Source: Candidatus Krumholzibacteriia bacterium (GTDB taxonomy: Bacteria > Krumholzibacteriota > Krumholzibacteriia > G020349025). Taken from it: DNA of 15,914 bases. Location of the stretch: NCBI GenBank assembly GCA_035649275.1, contig DASRJW010000018.1:1-15914 (forward strand), written 5' to 3'. The position numbers were made by a program, and so were the translations under genes. Each line of letters begins with the position of its first letter. Position 1 is the first letter of the stretch. The notes below the pieces were generated by a model. That model saw only the letters and a program-made list of their open reading frames with translations, was not told where the DNA came from and made no database searches. Shown here one piece after another: positions 1 through 6,549 of this stretch.

Positions 1-405
1 GAACTCGGCCTTACCCTCGAAGGCCGCATGCCCATCGAAGGCGAATGGGCCGGCCGCGTCACCGGAGTGCGCGGCCAGCGCGTCGAGATCGCCATGATGC
101 GCACCCCCGACGGCCACAGCCGCCTCGAGCTCTCGCGCTTCGACGCCCCCGCCATCGCGTCCGATCACCGCACAGCCCCCGTGAACTCGTTGGGATACCT
201 GCGCGTCATGTTCACCGTCGAGGACATCGAAGACACCCTCGCCCGGCTCAGCAAGCTCGGTGCGACGGTGGTCGATGAAGTCGTCAATTACGAAGACATC
301 TACCGGCTCTGCTACATCCGGGGTCCCGAAGGAATTCTCATCGGGCTCGCCCAACAGCTCCGGCAGCAGACCTCCCGAGAGAATCCCATGGAACGTAAGC
401 CTTGA
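1..405 (+). CDS. VOC-fold (glyoxalase/bleomycin-resistance-like) protein, 5' end outside window
   Basis: The reading frame is open from the first base, and the first residues (ELGLTLEGRMPIEGEW) read as the end of a beta-alpha unit. The gene therefore starts upstream, and the ATG at 28 is probably internal. The C-terminal half shows a second VOC module: LGYLRVMFTVEDIEDTLARL, then YIRGPEGILIGLAQQL, the usual last strand of the vicinal oxygen chelate fold. The position that is often the metal-ligand Glu in this strand is Gly (ILIGLAQ), as in a known subgroup, so metal-dependent catalysis is doubtful. The stop lies 17 bases before an attC site, which is the expected placement of a gene at the 3' end of an integron cassette. 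Substrate is unknown. Family assignment is firm, function is not. Confidence 0.85.
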   Translation, partial: ELGLTLEGRMPIEGEWAGRVTGVRGQRVEIAMMRTPDGHSRLELSRFDAPAIASDHRTAPVNSLGYLRVMFTVEDIEDTLARLSKLGATVVDEVVNYEDIYRLCYIRGPEGILIGLAQQLRQQTSRENPMERKP

Positions 406-421
406 GAACTCAGGCGCTGGC

Positions 422-485
422 GTCTAACAACCGGTTGCAGCGGACGGTCCGCTGCGCGGCCCGCCGCTGAACCGGAGCGTTAGGC
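422..485 (+). repeat. integron attC recombination site 1
   Basis: The site has R'' box GTCTAAC (422-428, fits RYYYAAC) and R' box GTTAGGC (479-485, fits GTTRRRY). Between them the L'' arm CCGGTTGCAGCGG pairs with the L' arm CCGCTGAACCGG, leaving one unpaired base in L'', the extrahelical-base arrangement characteristic of attC sites. A central GC-rich imperfect hairpin forms the variable terminal structure. The expected integrase cut point is between G479 and T480. A 52-nt core (424-475) recurs exactly at 1206-1257. Confidence 0.92.
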
Positions 486-1265
486 GCGGCATGAACGAGG
501 AGCACGCGTTCCGAAGTCTGCACAGGTACTTCACAGGCTTCCTCGAGCGCGCGGCGGCACCCACGAAAGGAGAACCGAATTGGGAAAGATCATCGTCACC
601 GAAAACGTCACGCTCGACGGCGTCATCCAGGACCCGGCCGGTGACGAGGGGTTCAGGCACGGCGGTTGGGTCGGTCGTATCGGCGACCGGGGTCGTGAAG
701 AAGCAGCCAAGGTCGCGCTCGACGAGGCGCTGGGTACCGAAGCCATGCTGCTGGGTCGACGCACCTACGAGTTCTTGGCCGCGCGGTGGCCATCCCGGAC
801 TGGCGCCCTGGCGGATAGGCTGAACAGCAAGCCGAAGTACGTCGTGTCATCGACGCTCCAAGCTCCCGCCTGGAACAACACGACGGTGCTCAAGGGCGAC
901 GCGGTGAGTGAGGCTTCGAGACTGAAGCAGCACGTAACCGGCGACATCGTCGTCGCCGGCAGCTTCCAGCTCCTGCACACGCTGCTCGAGCACGATCTCG
1001 TCGACGAGCTGCGGATGATGATCTACCCAGTCGTACTCGGGATCGGCAAGCGCCTTTTCGCCGAGACCAGCGACAAGAAACCCATGCGCCTCATCGGAAA
1101 CAAGACCGTCGCGGGCGACCTCGCCCTCCTTACCTACGAGCCTGTCCGCGAGACCTAATGGGAAGAGATTCTGATTGTTCAAGGGTGCGCGTGGTCATTT
1201 GCGGCCTAACAACCGGTTGCAGCGGACGGTCCGCTGCGCGGCCCGCCGCTGAACCGGGGCGTCCG
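480..1265 (+). mobile_element. complete integron gene cassette (DHFR/RibD-C-like cargo)
   Basis: This is the segment between the predicted G/TT cut points of the two attC sites, about 786 bases. It carries one gene in the usual orientation, followed closely by its own attC. No promoter is evident in the 94-base leader (486-579), as expected for cassettes read from an array promoter upstream. The boundaries are inferred from the attC motifs. Confidence 0.85.
580..1158 (+). CDS. dihydrofolate reductase family (RibD C-terminal-domain-like) protein
   Basis: The 192-aa protein has the features of the stand-alone RibD_C/DHFR-like fold: N-terminal strand GKIIVTENVTLDGVIQDP, then LLGRRTYEFLAARWP (the GRxTYE nucleotide-binding element), KYVVSST, GDIVVAGSFQLLHTLLEHDLVD and the C-terminal IYPVVLGIGKRLF. 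Members bind NAD(P)H and are usually annotated only as 'dihydrofolate reductase family'. True folate reduction or trimethoprim resistance is not shown. The start is TTG at 580, chosen because AAAGGAG lies 8 bases upstream and homologues begin with this strand. An ATG at 491 is in another frame. The gene is cargo of the cassette between the two attC sites. Confidence 0.9.
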   Translation: MGKIIVTENVTLDGVIQDPAGDEGFRHGGWVGRIGDRGREEAAKVALDEALGTEAMLLGRRTYEFLAARWPSRTGALADRLNSKPKYVVSSTLQAPAWNNTTVLKGDAVSEASRLKQHVTGDIVVAGSFQLLHTLLEHDLVDELRMMIYPVVLGIGKRLFAETSDKKPMRLIGNKTVAGDLALLTYEPVRET

Positions 1266-1271
1266 TTAGGC
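1204..1271 (+). repeat. integron attC recombination site 2
   Basis: R'' box GCCTAAC (1204-1210) and R' box GTTAGGC (1265-1271) flank the same stem arms as site 1, again with one extra base in L''. The core 1206-1257 is identical to 424-475. This copy is four bases longer, between L' and R'. I see no further RYYYAAC...GTTRRRY pair to the right, so this appears to be the last attC of the array. The R' box also supplies the stop codon of the next, oppositely oriented gene. Confidence 0.92.
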
Positions 1272-1703
1272 TCCATGGTGCCCATGGCATACAATCTCGT
1301 ACTTGATGCCGTCCGGATCCTTGAAGAAGAGAGCGTAGTAGCCGGGCGGGGTATATTCTGGATACTCTCGGGGCGGACTCACGATCGTGGCCTCCATTGC
1401 CTTCAGTGCAACATGCAACCTGTCGACCTCGACGCGAGACGCCGCTTTGAACGCGAGATGATGGAGTGCTCCCGGCTTTCTGCGATGGACCGTCTCACCG
1501 ATGAAAGCCTGCCTCGGTGAGCTGATGGCAAATGCCAACCGTGGATGGGTGTACTCCACGACGTGAAGCTCGTGCTCTTCGATGACCGCGCTGACCCTGT
1601 TTTGAATGCTGAACCCCAAGAGAGGCAGGAGCTTGTCGTAGAATGGCACCGCAATGCGCATGTCTTTGACGCTGATCTGTATGTGGTCAATGATCGGCTC
1701 CAT
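1266..1703 (-). CDS. VOC-fold dioxygenase/glyoxalase-like protein
   Basis: The protein has 145 residues from ATG 1703. It begins MEPIIDHIQISVKDMRIAV and contains PGALHHLAFKA and the final strand FFKDPDGIKYEIVCH. This gives the His (IDHIQI), His (HHLAF) and Glu (YEIV) ligand pattern of metal-binding VOC enzymes. The frame is open for 26 more codons upstream, but those residues do not look like the family. The ATG has a weak purine-rich AAGGCGG upstream. The TAA stop is the reverse complement of TTA in the attC R' box, so the gene abuts the recombination point tail-first. It may be an inverted cassette gene whose own attC has been lost, or host sequence next to the end of the array. Substrate is unknown. 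Confidence 0.88.
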   Translation of the reverse strand: MEPIIDHIQISVKDMRIAVPFYDKLLPLLGFSIQNRVSAVIEEHELHVVEYTHPRLAFAISSPRQAFIGETVHRRKPGALHHLAFKAASRVEVDRLHVALKAMEATIVSPPREYPEYTPPGYYALFFKDPDGIKYEIVCHGHHGA

Positions 1704-1784
1704 GGAGTTTCGCCGCCTTTCCGGCCAGAGCCTTAGGGGCCGCTTCACGGACAAAGCGTTCTCAGACTGCTTCGCAGCCAAGCG

Positions 1785-2174
1785 TCACGGCATGGGCTCC
1801 ATCAGCTCGATGCGATTCCCGAAGGGATCAGCGACGTAAAAGCGAGAAAAACCGGGGAGAGGCTCTTCCACTACATCAACACCCGCTTCGCGAAGACACT
1901 CGACCAGCACCGAGAGGTCGCGCCCGAGCAGGGCCGGATGCGCCTTCCGGGCAGGACGAGAGTCTGCTTCGACCCCGAGATGAATATTGACCGACCCGCT
2001 CTCGAACCAGGCGCCACCCCGTTGCGCGAGGGCGAGCGGCTTCGGAACCTCGGGAAGACCTAGGAGTCTAGAGTAGAACTCGCGGGCTTCTGCCTCTCGG
2101 CCAGCCGGCATCGCCAGCTGCACATGGTCGATCCCTTGGATCCCCATCTCTCTCGCCCCCAGCGGAGTATTCAT
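1785..2174 (-). CDS. VOC-fold glyoxalase-like protein
   Basis: The protein has 129 residues from ATG 2174. The conserved first strand is GIDHVQLAMPAGREAEAREFY, the middle contains KAHPALLGRDLSVLVE, and the end is FSRFYVADPFGNRIELMEP. The His, His and Glu ligand positions of the VOC fold are all present. ATG 2174 overlaps the TGA of the upstream membrane-protein gene (ATGA, 2171-2174) and has AGGAG about 12 bases ahead. An internal ATG at 2147 sits closer to the first strand and is a possible alternative. The protein resembles small lactoylglutathione-lyase-like proteins. The gene lies 81 bases upstream of the other minus-strand VOC gene and is probably co-transcribed with it. Confidence 0.88.
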   Translation of the reverse strand: MNTPLGAREMGIQGIDHVQLAMPAGREAEAREFYSRLLGLPEVPKPLALAQRGGAWFESGSVNIHLGVEADSRPARKAHPALLGRDLSVLVECLREAGVDVVEEPLPGFSRFYVADPFGNRIELMEPMP

Positions 2175-2458
2175 CGGCCAGCGAAACTCCTGAATGCCTC
2201 GTACGCCAGGATGCCGAATGCGCTCGCCACAAGCAGAGCTCCTGTAAGGTTCAGCGTTCGTATGACGTGCAAAGCGTGGAGCTTCGCGTAGCGCTCCGGA
2301 TGCAGGGCGACGTCGAGCCAGCGTGTCTGCCGGCCGTATGGCGCGAGGTCTGCCCGCCAGTGCAGCCGTGTCCACAGCAGGCCCCCCACGAGTGCCATCG
2401 TGCCCAGGAAAAGCAGGATCAGGAATGCAGCTTCCCTCCCATTCACGCTCCTAGTCAC
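2171..2458 (-). CDS. small membrane protein, two predicted helices
   Basis: The 95-aa product has hydrophobic segments at about residues 10-30 (AAFLILLFLGTMALVGGLLW) and 68-88 (IRTLNLTGALLVASAFGILA), with a polar Arg/His-rich loop between them. The start is GTG 2458, with GAGGT about 10 bases upstream; GTG 2446 is an in-frame alternative. The gene is translationally coupled to the following VOC gene by an ATGA overlap. No family is recognised. Confidence 0.65.
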   Translation of the reverse strand: MTRSVNGREAAFLILLFLGTMALVGGLLWTRLHWRADLAPYGRQTRWLDVALHPERYAKLHALHVIRTLNLTGALLVASAFGILAYEAFRSFAGR

Positions 2459-2478
2459 GCTCGCTCGACCTCACTTCG

Positions 2479-2497
2479 TCTGCCGAACGACGGCAGA
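2479..2497. repeat. 7-bp inverted repeat upstream of the small membrane-protein gene
   Basis: TCTGCCG and CGGCAGA form a perfect stem around a five-base loop in the 182-base gap between the SDR gene and the membrane-protein gene, about 20 bases before the GTG start. No T-run follows on either strand, so it is not a standard intrinsic terminator. It could be a leader hairpin or a protein-binding site. Confidence 0.4.
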
Positions 2498-2640
2498 GGC
2501 ATTCTTCTGCTGACCTTCCTCGCTACCGAGAGAGCGGCGGATCATTGCACCGAGCATACGCGATCGACGTCTCAGACAACATCGGCGGTCTCCTATCTGA
2601 CGCTTCCAGGATTCTCATTGGGAGTCACCTCTGCGGGCTG

Positions 2641-3348
2641 CTAGGCCGTTGTGGAGTCCGGCCGGAGCCGGCTCAACATCTCCGCGACTCCTTGTCGACG
2701 GGGCCCATCTCCCCAGACCACCTCGAAGGTCGCGTGCGACGCCCCACCATGGTAAAGCGCCTCCACGAGGACTTCCGCTACGTCGGCTCGGGCGATCCGA
2801 TAACGCGGCCCGAGCGGCAGGTCGCCTTGGCTGATCTGTACGGAGCGCCCCCCTCCGGGCGCATTCACCAGGAATCCAGCGCGCACGACGGAGTAGTTCA
2901 TGCCGCTCACGCGAATCGCGTCTTCGGCGCGCCGGCGCCACTTGAGCACGTTGCGCTTGACCAGGTTCAGAAGCGTCGCCGAGAACGACGGCGCGACCCC
3001 ACCGATCGAAGTCATGTAGACGAAGCGCTCCACAGAACCAGCAGTGCGAGCGGCCGACAAGGTGTGCGTGACCCCTTCGAAATCGGTGTGCTTGATCCGA
3101 TCCTCTCCAGCCCAATGCCCACTGCGAACCCCCGCCGTGTACAGGATGGCCCGGACGCCCTGCACGGCCGGCACGAGAGTCTCCGCTTTCGTGACGTCGC
3201 CTTGGACGATCTCGATGCTCGGGCCGGTGTGCGCTTTCACTCCCCTCGGATCTCTTGCCAGCACGCGGACGCCGTAGCCCTGCTGCTGGAGCAAACGCGC
3301 GGCAAGCAGCCCAGTTCCGCGGGTGCCACCGACGACAAGAACGAGCAT
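2641..3348 (-). CDS. NAD(P)-binding atypical SDR / NmrA-like oxidoreductase
   Basis: The protein has 235 residues from ATG 3348. The N-terminus MLVLVVGGTRGTGLLAARLL is a Rossmann nucleotide-binding strand-loop-helix with a GGTRGTG glycine motif, followed by an Arg-rich second strand (VRVLARDP) and IVQGDVTK at the expected acidic turn. Later come FVYMTSIGG and SVVRAGFLVN, typical of the NAD(P)H-binding SDR5/NmrA group, which lack a clear classical YxxxK. Substrate is unknown. An in-frame ATG at 3375 would add nine residues; neither start has a strong ribosome-binding site. The frame stays open far upstream, but that part is non-homologous and overlaps the cupin gene. Confidence 0.88.
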   Translation of the reverse strand: MLVLVVGGTRGTGLLAARLLQQQGYGVRVLARDPRGVKAHTGPSIEIVQGDVTKAETLVPAVQGVRAILYTAGVRSGHWAGEDRIKHTDFEGVTHTLSAARTAGSVERFVYMTSIGGVAPSFSATLLNLVKRNVLKWRRRAEDAIRVSGMNYSVVRAGFLVNAPGGGRSVQISQGDLPLGPRYRIARADVAEVLVEALYHGGASHATFEVVWGDGPRRQGVAEMLSRLRPDSTTA

Positions 3349-3496
3349 CGCGTCACCGCTGGCTGAGAATGGCATCTCTGCGCCGGAGTGTCGTTGGATC
3401 GGGTCCCCGACTTCGGTCGTGCTCGGGCTCACGCGGCCCTCGCGACGACGAAAGCCGGCATGGGCAGCCCACGGGCCCGGAACCAGGCGCACCGCA

Positions 3497-3940
3497 TCAC
3501 ATGTGGACCTTGACCCCGTTCTGACCCAGCACTTGGATCGCTTTTGCGACATCCAGCGATCCGGGTGGAATCTCGCGATCCAGTGCAGTGAACATCGGCA
3601 CCGCATTGCTTCGTTTCCCGGTGATTTCCAGCACCTCACCGCCACCCGAACCATACTGAAATGCATGAACGGTACCGGCCGGAACATGGACGAGCGTACC
3701 TGCAGCGCACCGGGTGGTTTCATCCGCACAGGTGAATACCACCTGGCCCTGGGTCACGTAGAACGTCTCGTCCCAATCGTGGCTGTGTGGCGGTGGTCCC
3801 GTTCCTTCGTCACCCGACTGCACCGTGATCTGCTGATCTTCAATATCTGCTCCTGAGGCGAGAACAGCGACCTGAGTGCCGAGGACGGTAAGAGCTGGCT
3901 TGCGATCGGCTGGTCTGAGGACAAGCGGCTTTGAACTCAT
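3497..3940 (-). CDS. cupin-domain protein
   Basis: This 147-aa single-domain cupin shows motif 1 as PPPHSHDWDETFYVTQGQ (His52, His54, Glu58) and motif 2 as GTLVHVPAGTVHAFQYG (His92), which together make the usual three-His/one-Glu metal site. The start at ATG 3940 is supported by AGGAG nine bases upstream. The next 118 C-terminal bases up to the SDR ATG at 3375 hold nothing recognisable. Small cupins of this type can be dioxygenases, isomerases or ligand sensors, and the sequence does not decide between them. Confidence 0.9.
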   Translation of the reverse strand: MSSKPLVLRPADRKPALTVLGTQVAVLASGADIEDQQITVQSGDEGTGPPPHSHDWDETFYVTQGQVVFTCADETTRCAAGTLVHVPAGTVHAFQYGSGGGEVLEITGKRSNAVPMFTALDREIPPGSLDVAKAIQVLGQNGVKVHM

Positions 3941-4007
3941 GACCTGGTTCTCCTCTCGAGTGCCCGTGAAGGCTTGATCGGCTCCTCTGCCCAAAACCAC
4001 CGGGCCT

Positions 4008-4469
4008 TCAGCCGTGGGCCGAACCCGCAGGACGAGGCCCGTCGGCTGGGACGCCTTGTCTCGTTCTGCTCCAGCGATCTCCCGACCTGCGCAGGTAGTG
4101 AGTGAAGACATAGCCCCAGGGCATCGCGATCGCCACCAGGACCACTCCCATGAGGCAGTCGCGGAGCGTCTCTCCCGTGTTTGCGTCCAGTCGGTCGCTG
4201 CGCCACAAGGGAAGCCCGAAGGCGAGAACCCAGATGAACTTCCATAGGAGCTCGAAGAGAAGCAGCGGCAGCATCTGGAGAGGATAGCGAACTCCCAGGA
4301 GCGCAAGGAGGCCAATCGCCCCGAGCACGCTGCGCACGACGCTTGCCATGTGGGAGAGATCGTCCGGCGGTGCAAGGATCCCTGGCCAGATGGTGATGCC
4401 CAGGCCGGCAGCGAGCAGCAGGTACATGGCCCTGAGCAGATAGAGCCGGAAGACGGACACTTCGCTCAT
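4008..4469 (-). CDS. four-helix integral membrane protein of unknown function
   Basis: The protein has 153 residues from ATG 4469, supported by GAGGAAG about ten bases upstream. Four hydrophobic segments are visible at roughly residues 8-30, 43-65, 68-90 and 108-128, including MLPLLLFELLWKFIWVLAFG and LMGVVLVAIAMPWGYVFTHY. The tail is polar and Arg-rich. The overall plan resembles small DoxX-like or DUF membrane proteins, but I do not recognise a family. The cupin gene follows after 67 bases on the same strand. Confidence 0.75.
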   Translation of the reverse strand: MSEVSVFRLYLLRAMYLLLAAGLGITIWPGILAPPDDLSHMASVVRSVLGAIGLLALLGVRYPLQMLPLLLFELLWKFIWVLAFGLPLWRSDRLDANTGETLRDCLMGVVLVAIAMPWGYVFTHYLRRSGDRWSRTRQGVPADGPRPAGSAHG

Positions 4470-4527
4470 GGCGTGCAGCTTCCTCGACCCTCGGTGGCGA
4501 CTCACTCAGGTTGAGCCGAGGCACATT

Positions 4528-4926
4528 CTACATCCAGAAAGGCTGCTCCCGTGTGACCGTGATGCGCAACAAGTTCTGCTCGCCCAGAGTGATGATCACA
4601 TACGTAGGTGCAGCGAGGACCAGTTCCGAGGTGGAGTGTTGCTCCGCCACGCGCACTTCGAGGCGGTGCCTGCCAGGCTTCTCGATCGCGTTGATCGTGA
4701 CCGCCGGACCTGAAAACGGCACCGCGCCTACGGTCCCGGTGTAGAGCTGCTTCCCATCGACCGCAACGTCGACGGGCTCGTGCCGAAAATCATCGAGCAG
4801 GTAGATCTCGAGCGGCACGTCTGCGGCGAAGGGGCTGTGCTCGACATCTGGGGCGAGGGGGCTCTGCTCGCGGCAACCGAGGAGGCCCCACAGCACGATC
4901 GCGGTCGCGACTCGATGTCGTCCCAT
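4528..4926 (-). CDS. putative lipoprotein
   Basis: The 132-aa product starts at ATG 4926, with AGGAGG six bases upstream. The N-terminus MGRHRVATAIVLWGLLGC is a short signal peptide with a lipobox (LLGC), so Cys18 should be lipidated after cleavage by signal peptidase II. The mature part is beta-rich, with alternating hydrophobic residues (VPLEIYLLDDF, GRHRLEVRVAEQ, TYVIITLGEQNLLRITVTRE), suggesting a small immunoglobulin-like or transthyretin-like domain. Its function is unknown. It lies 58 bases upstream of the four-helix membrane-protein gene. Confidence 0.75.
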   Translation of the reverse strand: MGRHRVATAIVLWGLLGCREQSPLAPDVEHSPFAADVPLEIYLLDDFRHEPVDVAVDGKQLYTGTVGAVPFSGPAVTINAIEKPGRHRLEVRVAEQHSTSELVLAAPTYVIITLGEQNLLRITVTREQPFWM

Positions 4927-4967
4927 GAGTCCTCCTCAGCGGATCGAGCAAGGGAGAGAGGGACGCG

Positions 4968-5531
4968 CTACGAGATGCGGCGGCGCTGCAGCACCGCTTC
5001 GGCGAGATACGACTCGCCAAGACCCATGAGGTGCGGCTCGGGCTGCGCCGGTGCCTGCGTTTCGCACCAGGTCTTGAGATCCCGGATGGTCCTCTCCCAG
5101 CCGCGGCGGTGCAAGTCGAGGACGCGATCCCAGCGTGGACCGGATGGATAGGCGCTACCGGTCACCCGGAGCAGCGCTGGCGCCTCGCGCGGGTTGCTCT
5201 TGGAGCGCACCTCGATCTCGAAGCGGGTGGGGCCGAAGACCTCGCCCCGCGGCGTCAGCCAGTGCAGCGCGCCGAAGTGCACGAAGTGCCCTGCCTGGGA
5301 GCGGTCCAGGATGCCGGCCAGCGTGCCGCCGAGAGGGCCCAAGAGATCGTCCTCGCCGCCGAACCCCGACTCCCACTGCACCACCCACAGGCCTCCGGGC
5401 CGAGGCTCGACCACGGCGTTGCGCGCCCCCCACCAGGTTTTGATGGCCGCCGCGTCCAGGAAGGCGAAGAGAACTTGCATGCCCGTGGCTTGGACGAGGA
5501 TCTCGTGCTCGAAGCTTCCTGCTGGCGGCAT
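4968..5531 (-). CDS. SRPBCC / AHSA1-like (START-fold) protein
   Basis: The protein has 187 residues from ATG 5531, with a strong GGAGGT six bases upstream; the open frame continues to 5594 but would overlap fabI. FEHEILVQATGMQVLFAFLD, IKTWWGARNAVVEPRPGGLW and RFEIEVRSK match the helix-grip fold of the activator-of-Hsp90-ATPase-homologue family, and GWERTIRDLKTWCE is the typical C-terminal helix. About 30 extra residues follow this helix. Members bind hydrophobic ligands, and individual roles are mostly unknown. The gene is 59 bases downstream of fabI on the same strand and probably in its transcript. Confidence 0.8.
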   Translation of the reverse strand: MPPAGSFEHEILVQATGMQVLFAFLDAAAIKTWWGARNAVVEPRPGGLWVVQWESGFGGEDDLLGPLGGTLAGILDRSQAGHFVHFGALHWLTPRGEVFGPTRFEIEVRSKSNPREAPALLRVTGSAYPSGPRWDRVLDLHRRGWERTIRDLKTWCETQAPAQPEPHLMGLGESYLAEAVLQRRRIS

Positions 5532-5590
5532 CGCCGCACCTCCGCTCTGCACGCCCGGGCGGCCCACCCGGCGCCGCCTGGTGGCGTGCC

Positions 5591-6358
5591 TCACATGCCG
5601 ATGATGTTGTAGCCCGCGTCCACGTACAGGATCTCGCCGGTGATTCCAGCGGCGAGATCGGAAAGCAGGAAGAGCGCCGCGCTCCCCACTTCCATGGCGT
5701 CGATGTTGCGGCGCAAGGGCGCCTTCTCCCCCACGACGCTGAGCACGCTGTTGAAGTCCCGCACGCCCTTGGCCGAGAGCGTCTTCACCGGGCCGGCGGA
5801 AATGGCGTTCACCCGCACCCCCTGCGCTCCCAGATCGGCGGCCAGATAGCGGACGCTCGCTTCCAGCGCCGCCTTGGCGACCCCCATCACGTTGTAATTC
5901 CGCACCACTTTCTCGGAACCATAGTAGGTGAGGGTGAGGAGCGCCCCGCCTTGGGTCATGAAGGGCGCGGCGCCGCGCGCCAGTGCCGTGAAGGAATAGA
6001 CGCTCACGTCCATGGCTTGGGCGAAAGCAGCCCGGGTCACTCCGTAATACGGCCCAGTGAGCGCCTCCCGCCCAGCGAAGGCGATGGCGTGCACCAGGAT
6101 GTCGAGGCCGCCGAATTCCTTCCCCACCACGCCGAAGAGCCGGTCGATGTCCTCGTCCTTGCCGACATCGCAGGGAAGAACCAGCGCCGCCCGCAGCGGC
6201 TCGGCCAAGCCCCGGACACGCTCCTCCAGCGCCTCGCCTTGATAGGTGAGAGCCAGGGTGGCTCCTTCGTCCGCGAGCTTCCGGGCGATGGCGTGGGCGA
6301 GGCTGCGCTCGTTGGCGATGCCGAGAACGAGGGCGCGCTTGCCGCTCAACAAACCCAT
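5591..6358 (-). CDS. fabI: enoyl-[acyl-carrier-protein] reductase (NADH), FabI type
   Basis: FabI reduces the trans-2-enoyl-ACP intermediate in each round of type II fatty-acid elongation in the cytoplasm. The 255-aa length is normal. The N-terminus GKRALVLGIANERSLAHAIA is the FabI-specific nucleotide loop, and DVGKDEDIDRLF follows. The catalytic motif is present as Tyr145, Tyr155 and Lys162 within YYGSEKVVRNYNVMGVAKA, matching the Y-(x9)-Y-(x6)-K spacing of FabI. The C-terminus FLLSDLAAGITGEILYVDAGY is standard for the family. The ATG at 6358 has GGAGG six bases upstream. The gene is divergent from the TPR gene across a 191-base gap. Confidence 0.97.
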   Translation of the reverse strand: MGLLSGKRALVLGIANERSLAHAIARKLADEGATLALTYQGEALEERVRGLAEPLRAALVLPCDVGKDEDIDRLFGVVGKEFGGLDILVHAIAFAGREALTGPYYGVTRAAFAQAMDVSVYSFTALARGAAPFMTQGGALLTLTYYGSEKVVRNYNVMGVAKAALEASVRYLAADLGAQGVRVNAISAGPVKTLSAKGVRDFNSVLSVVGEKAPLRRNIDAMEVGSAALFLLSDLAAGITGEILYVDAGYNIIGM

Positions 6359-6389
6359 GGAGCCTCCAAAGCGCTCAGGCGGCGCAAGG

Positions 6390-6402
6390 GGCTAGACTAG
6401 CC
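6390..6402. repeat. 13-bp perfect inverted repeat upstream of fabI
   Basis: GGCTAG-A-CTAGCC is a perfect dyad 32 bases upstream of the fabI start codon, in the divergent fabI/TPR gap. Its position suits an operator. No known regulator site is recognised, and it could be chance. Confidence 0.35.
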
Positions 6403-6441
6403 AGCCCTTCGGACCCCGACAACCCCCTTTCGAGGCAGGGT

Positions 6442-6453
6442 GGGGCGCGCCCC
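6442..6453. repeat. 12-bp GC palindrome in the fabI/TPR gap
   Basis: GGGGCGCGCCCC is a perfect palindrome in the same 191-base divergent intergenic region. In a genome this GC-rich, a short all-GC palindrome may be accidental. The rest of the gap shows no clear promoter on either strand. Confidence 0.25.
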
Positions 6454-6549
6454 CTGTTGGCAGGGCAACCCTCCCGGTCCCGAGTCAGGCTGCGCCACCA
6501 CGAGACCTTTTGCGCCGCATGGCATGTCAACTGCTGTGTGGAGACTGGC

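Noticed and set aside
491-579. ATG at 491 just after attC 1 opening a frame MNEEHAFRSLHRYFTGF
   Set aside because: The frame runs out of phase into the DHFR-like gene and loses protein-like character there. It may be a remnant of another cassette gene or chance.
1158-1520. Plus-strand frame running through attC 2
   Set aside because: It consists of attC sequence and the antisense of the VOC gene. No plausible start signal or family match.
2479-2497. Rho-independent terminator between the SDR and membrane-protein genes
   Set aside because: The stem is not followed by a T-run on either strand.
1704-4967. Further attC sites between the minus-strand accessory genes
   Set aside because: I scanned the gaps for RYYYAAC and GTTRRRY boxes flanking complementary arms and found none. 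CCTTAGGGG near 1731 lacks the GTT core.
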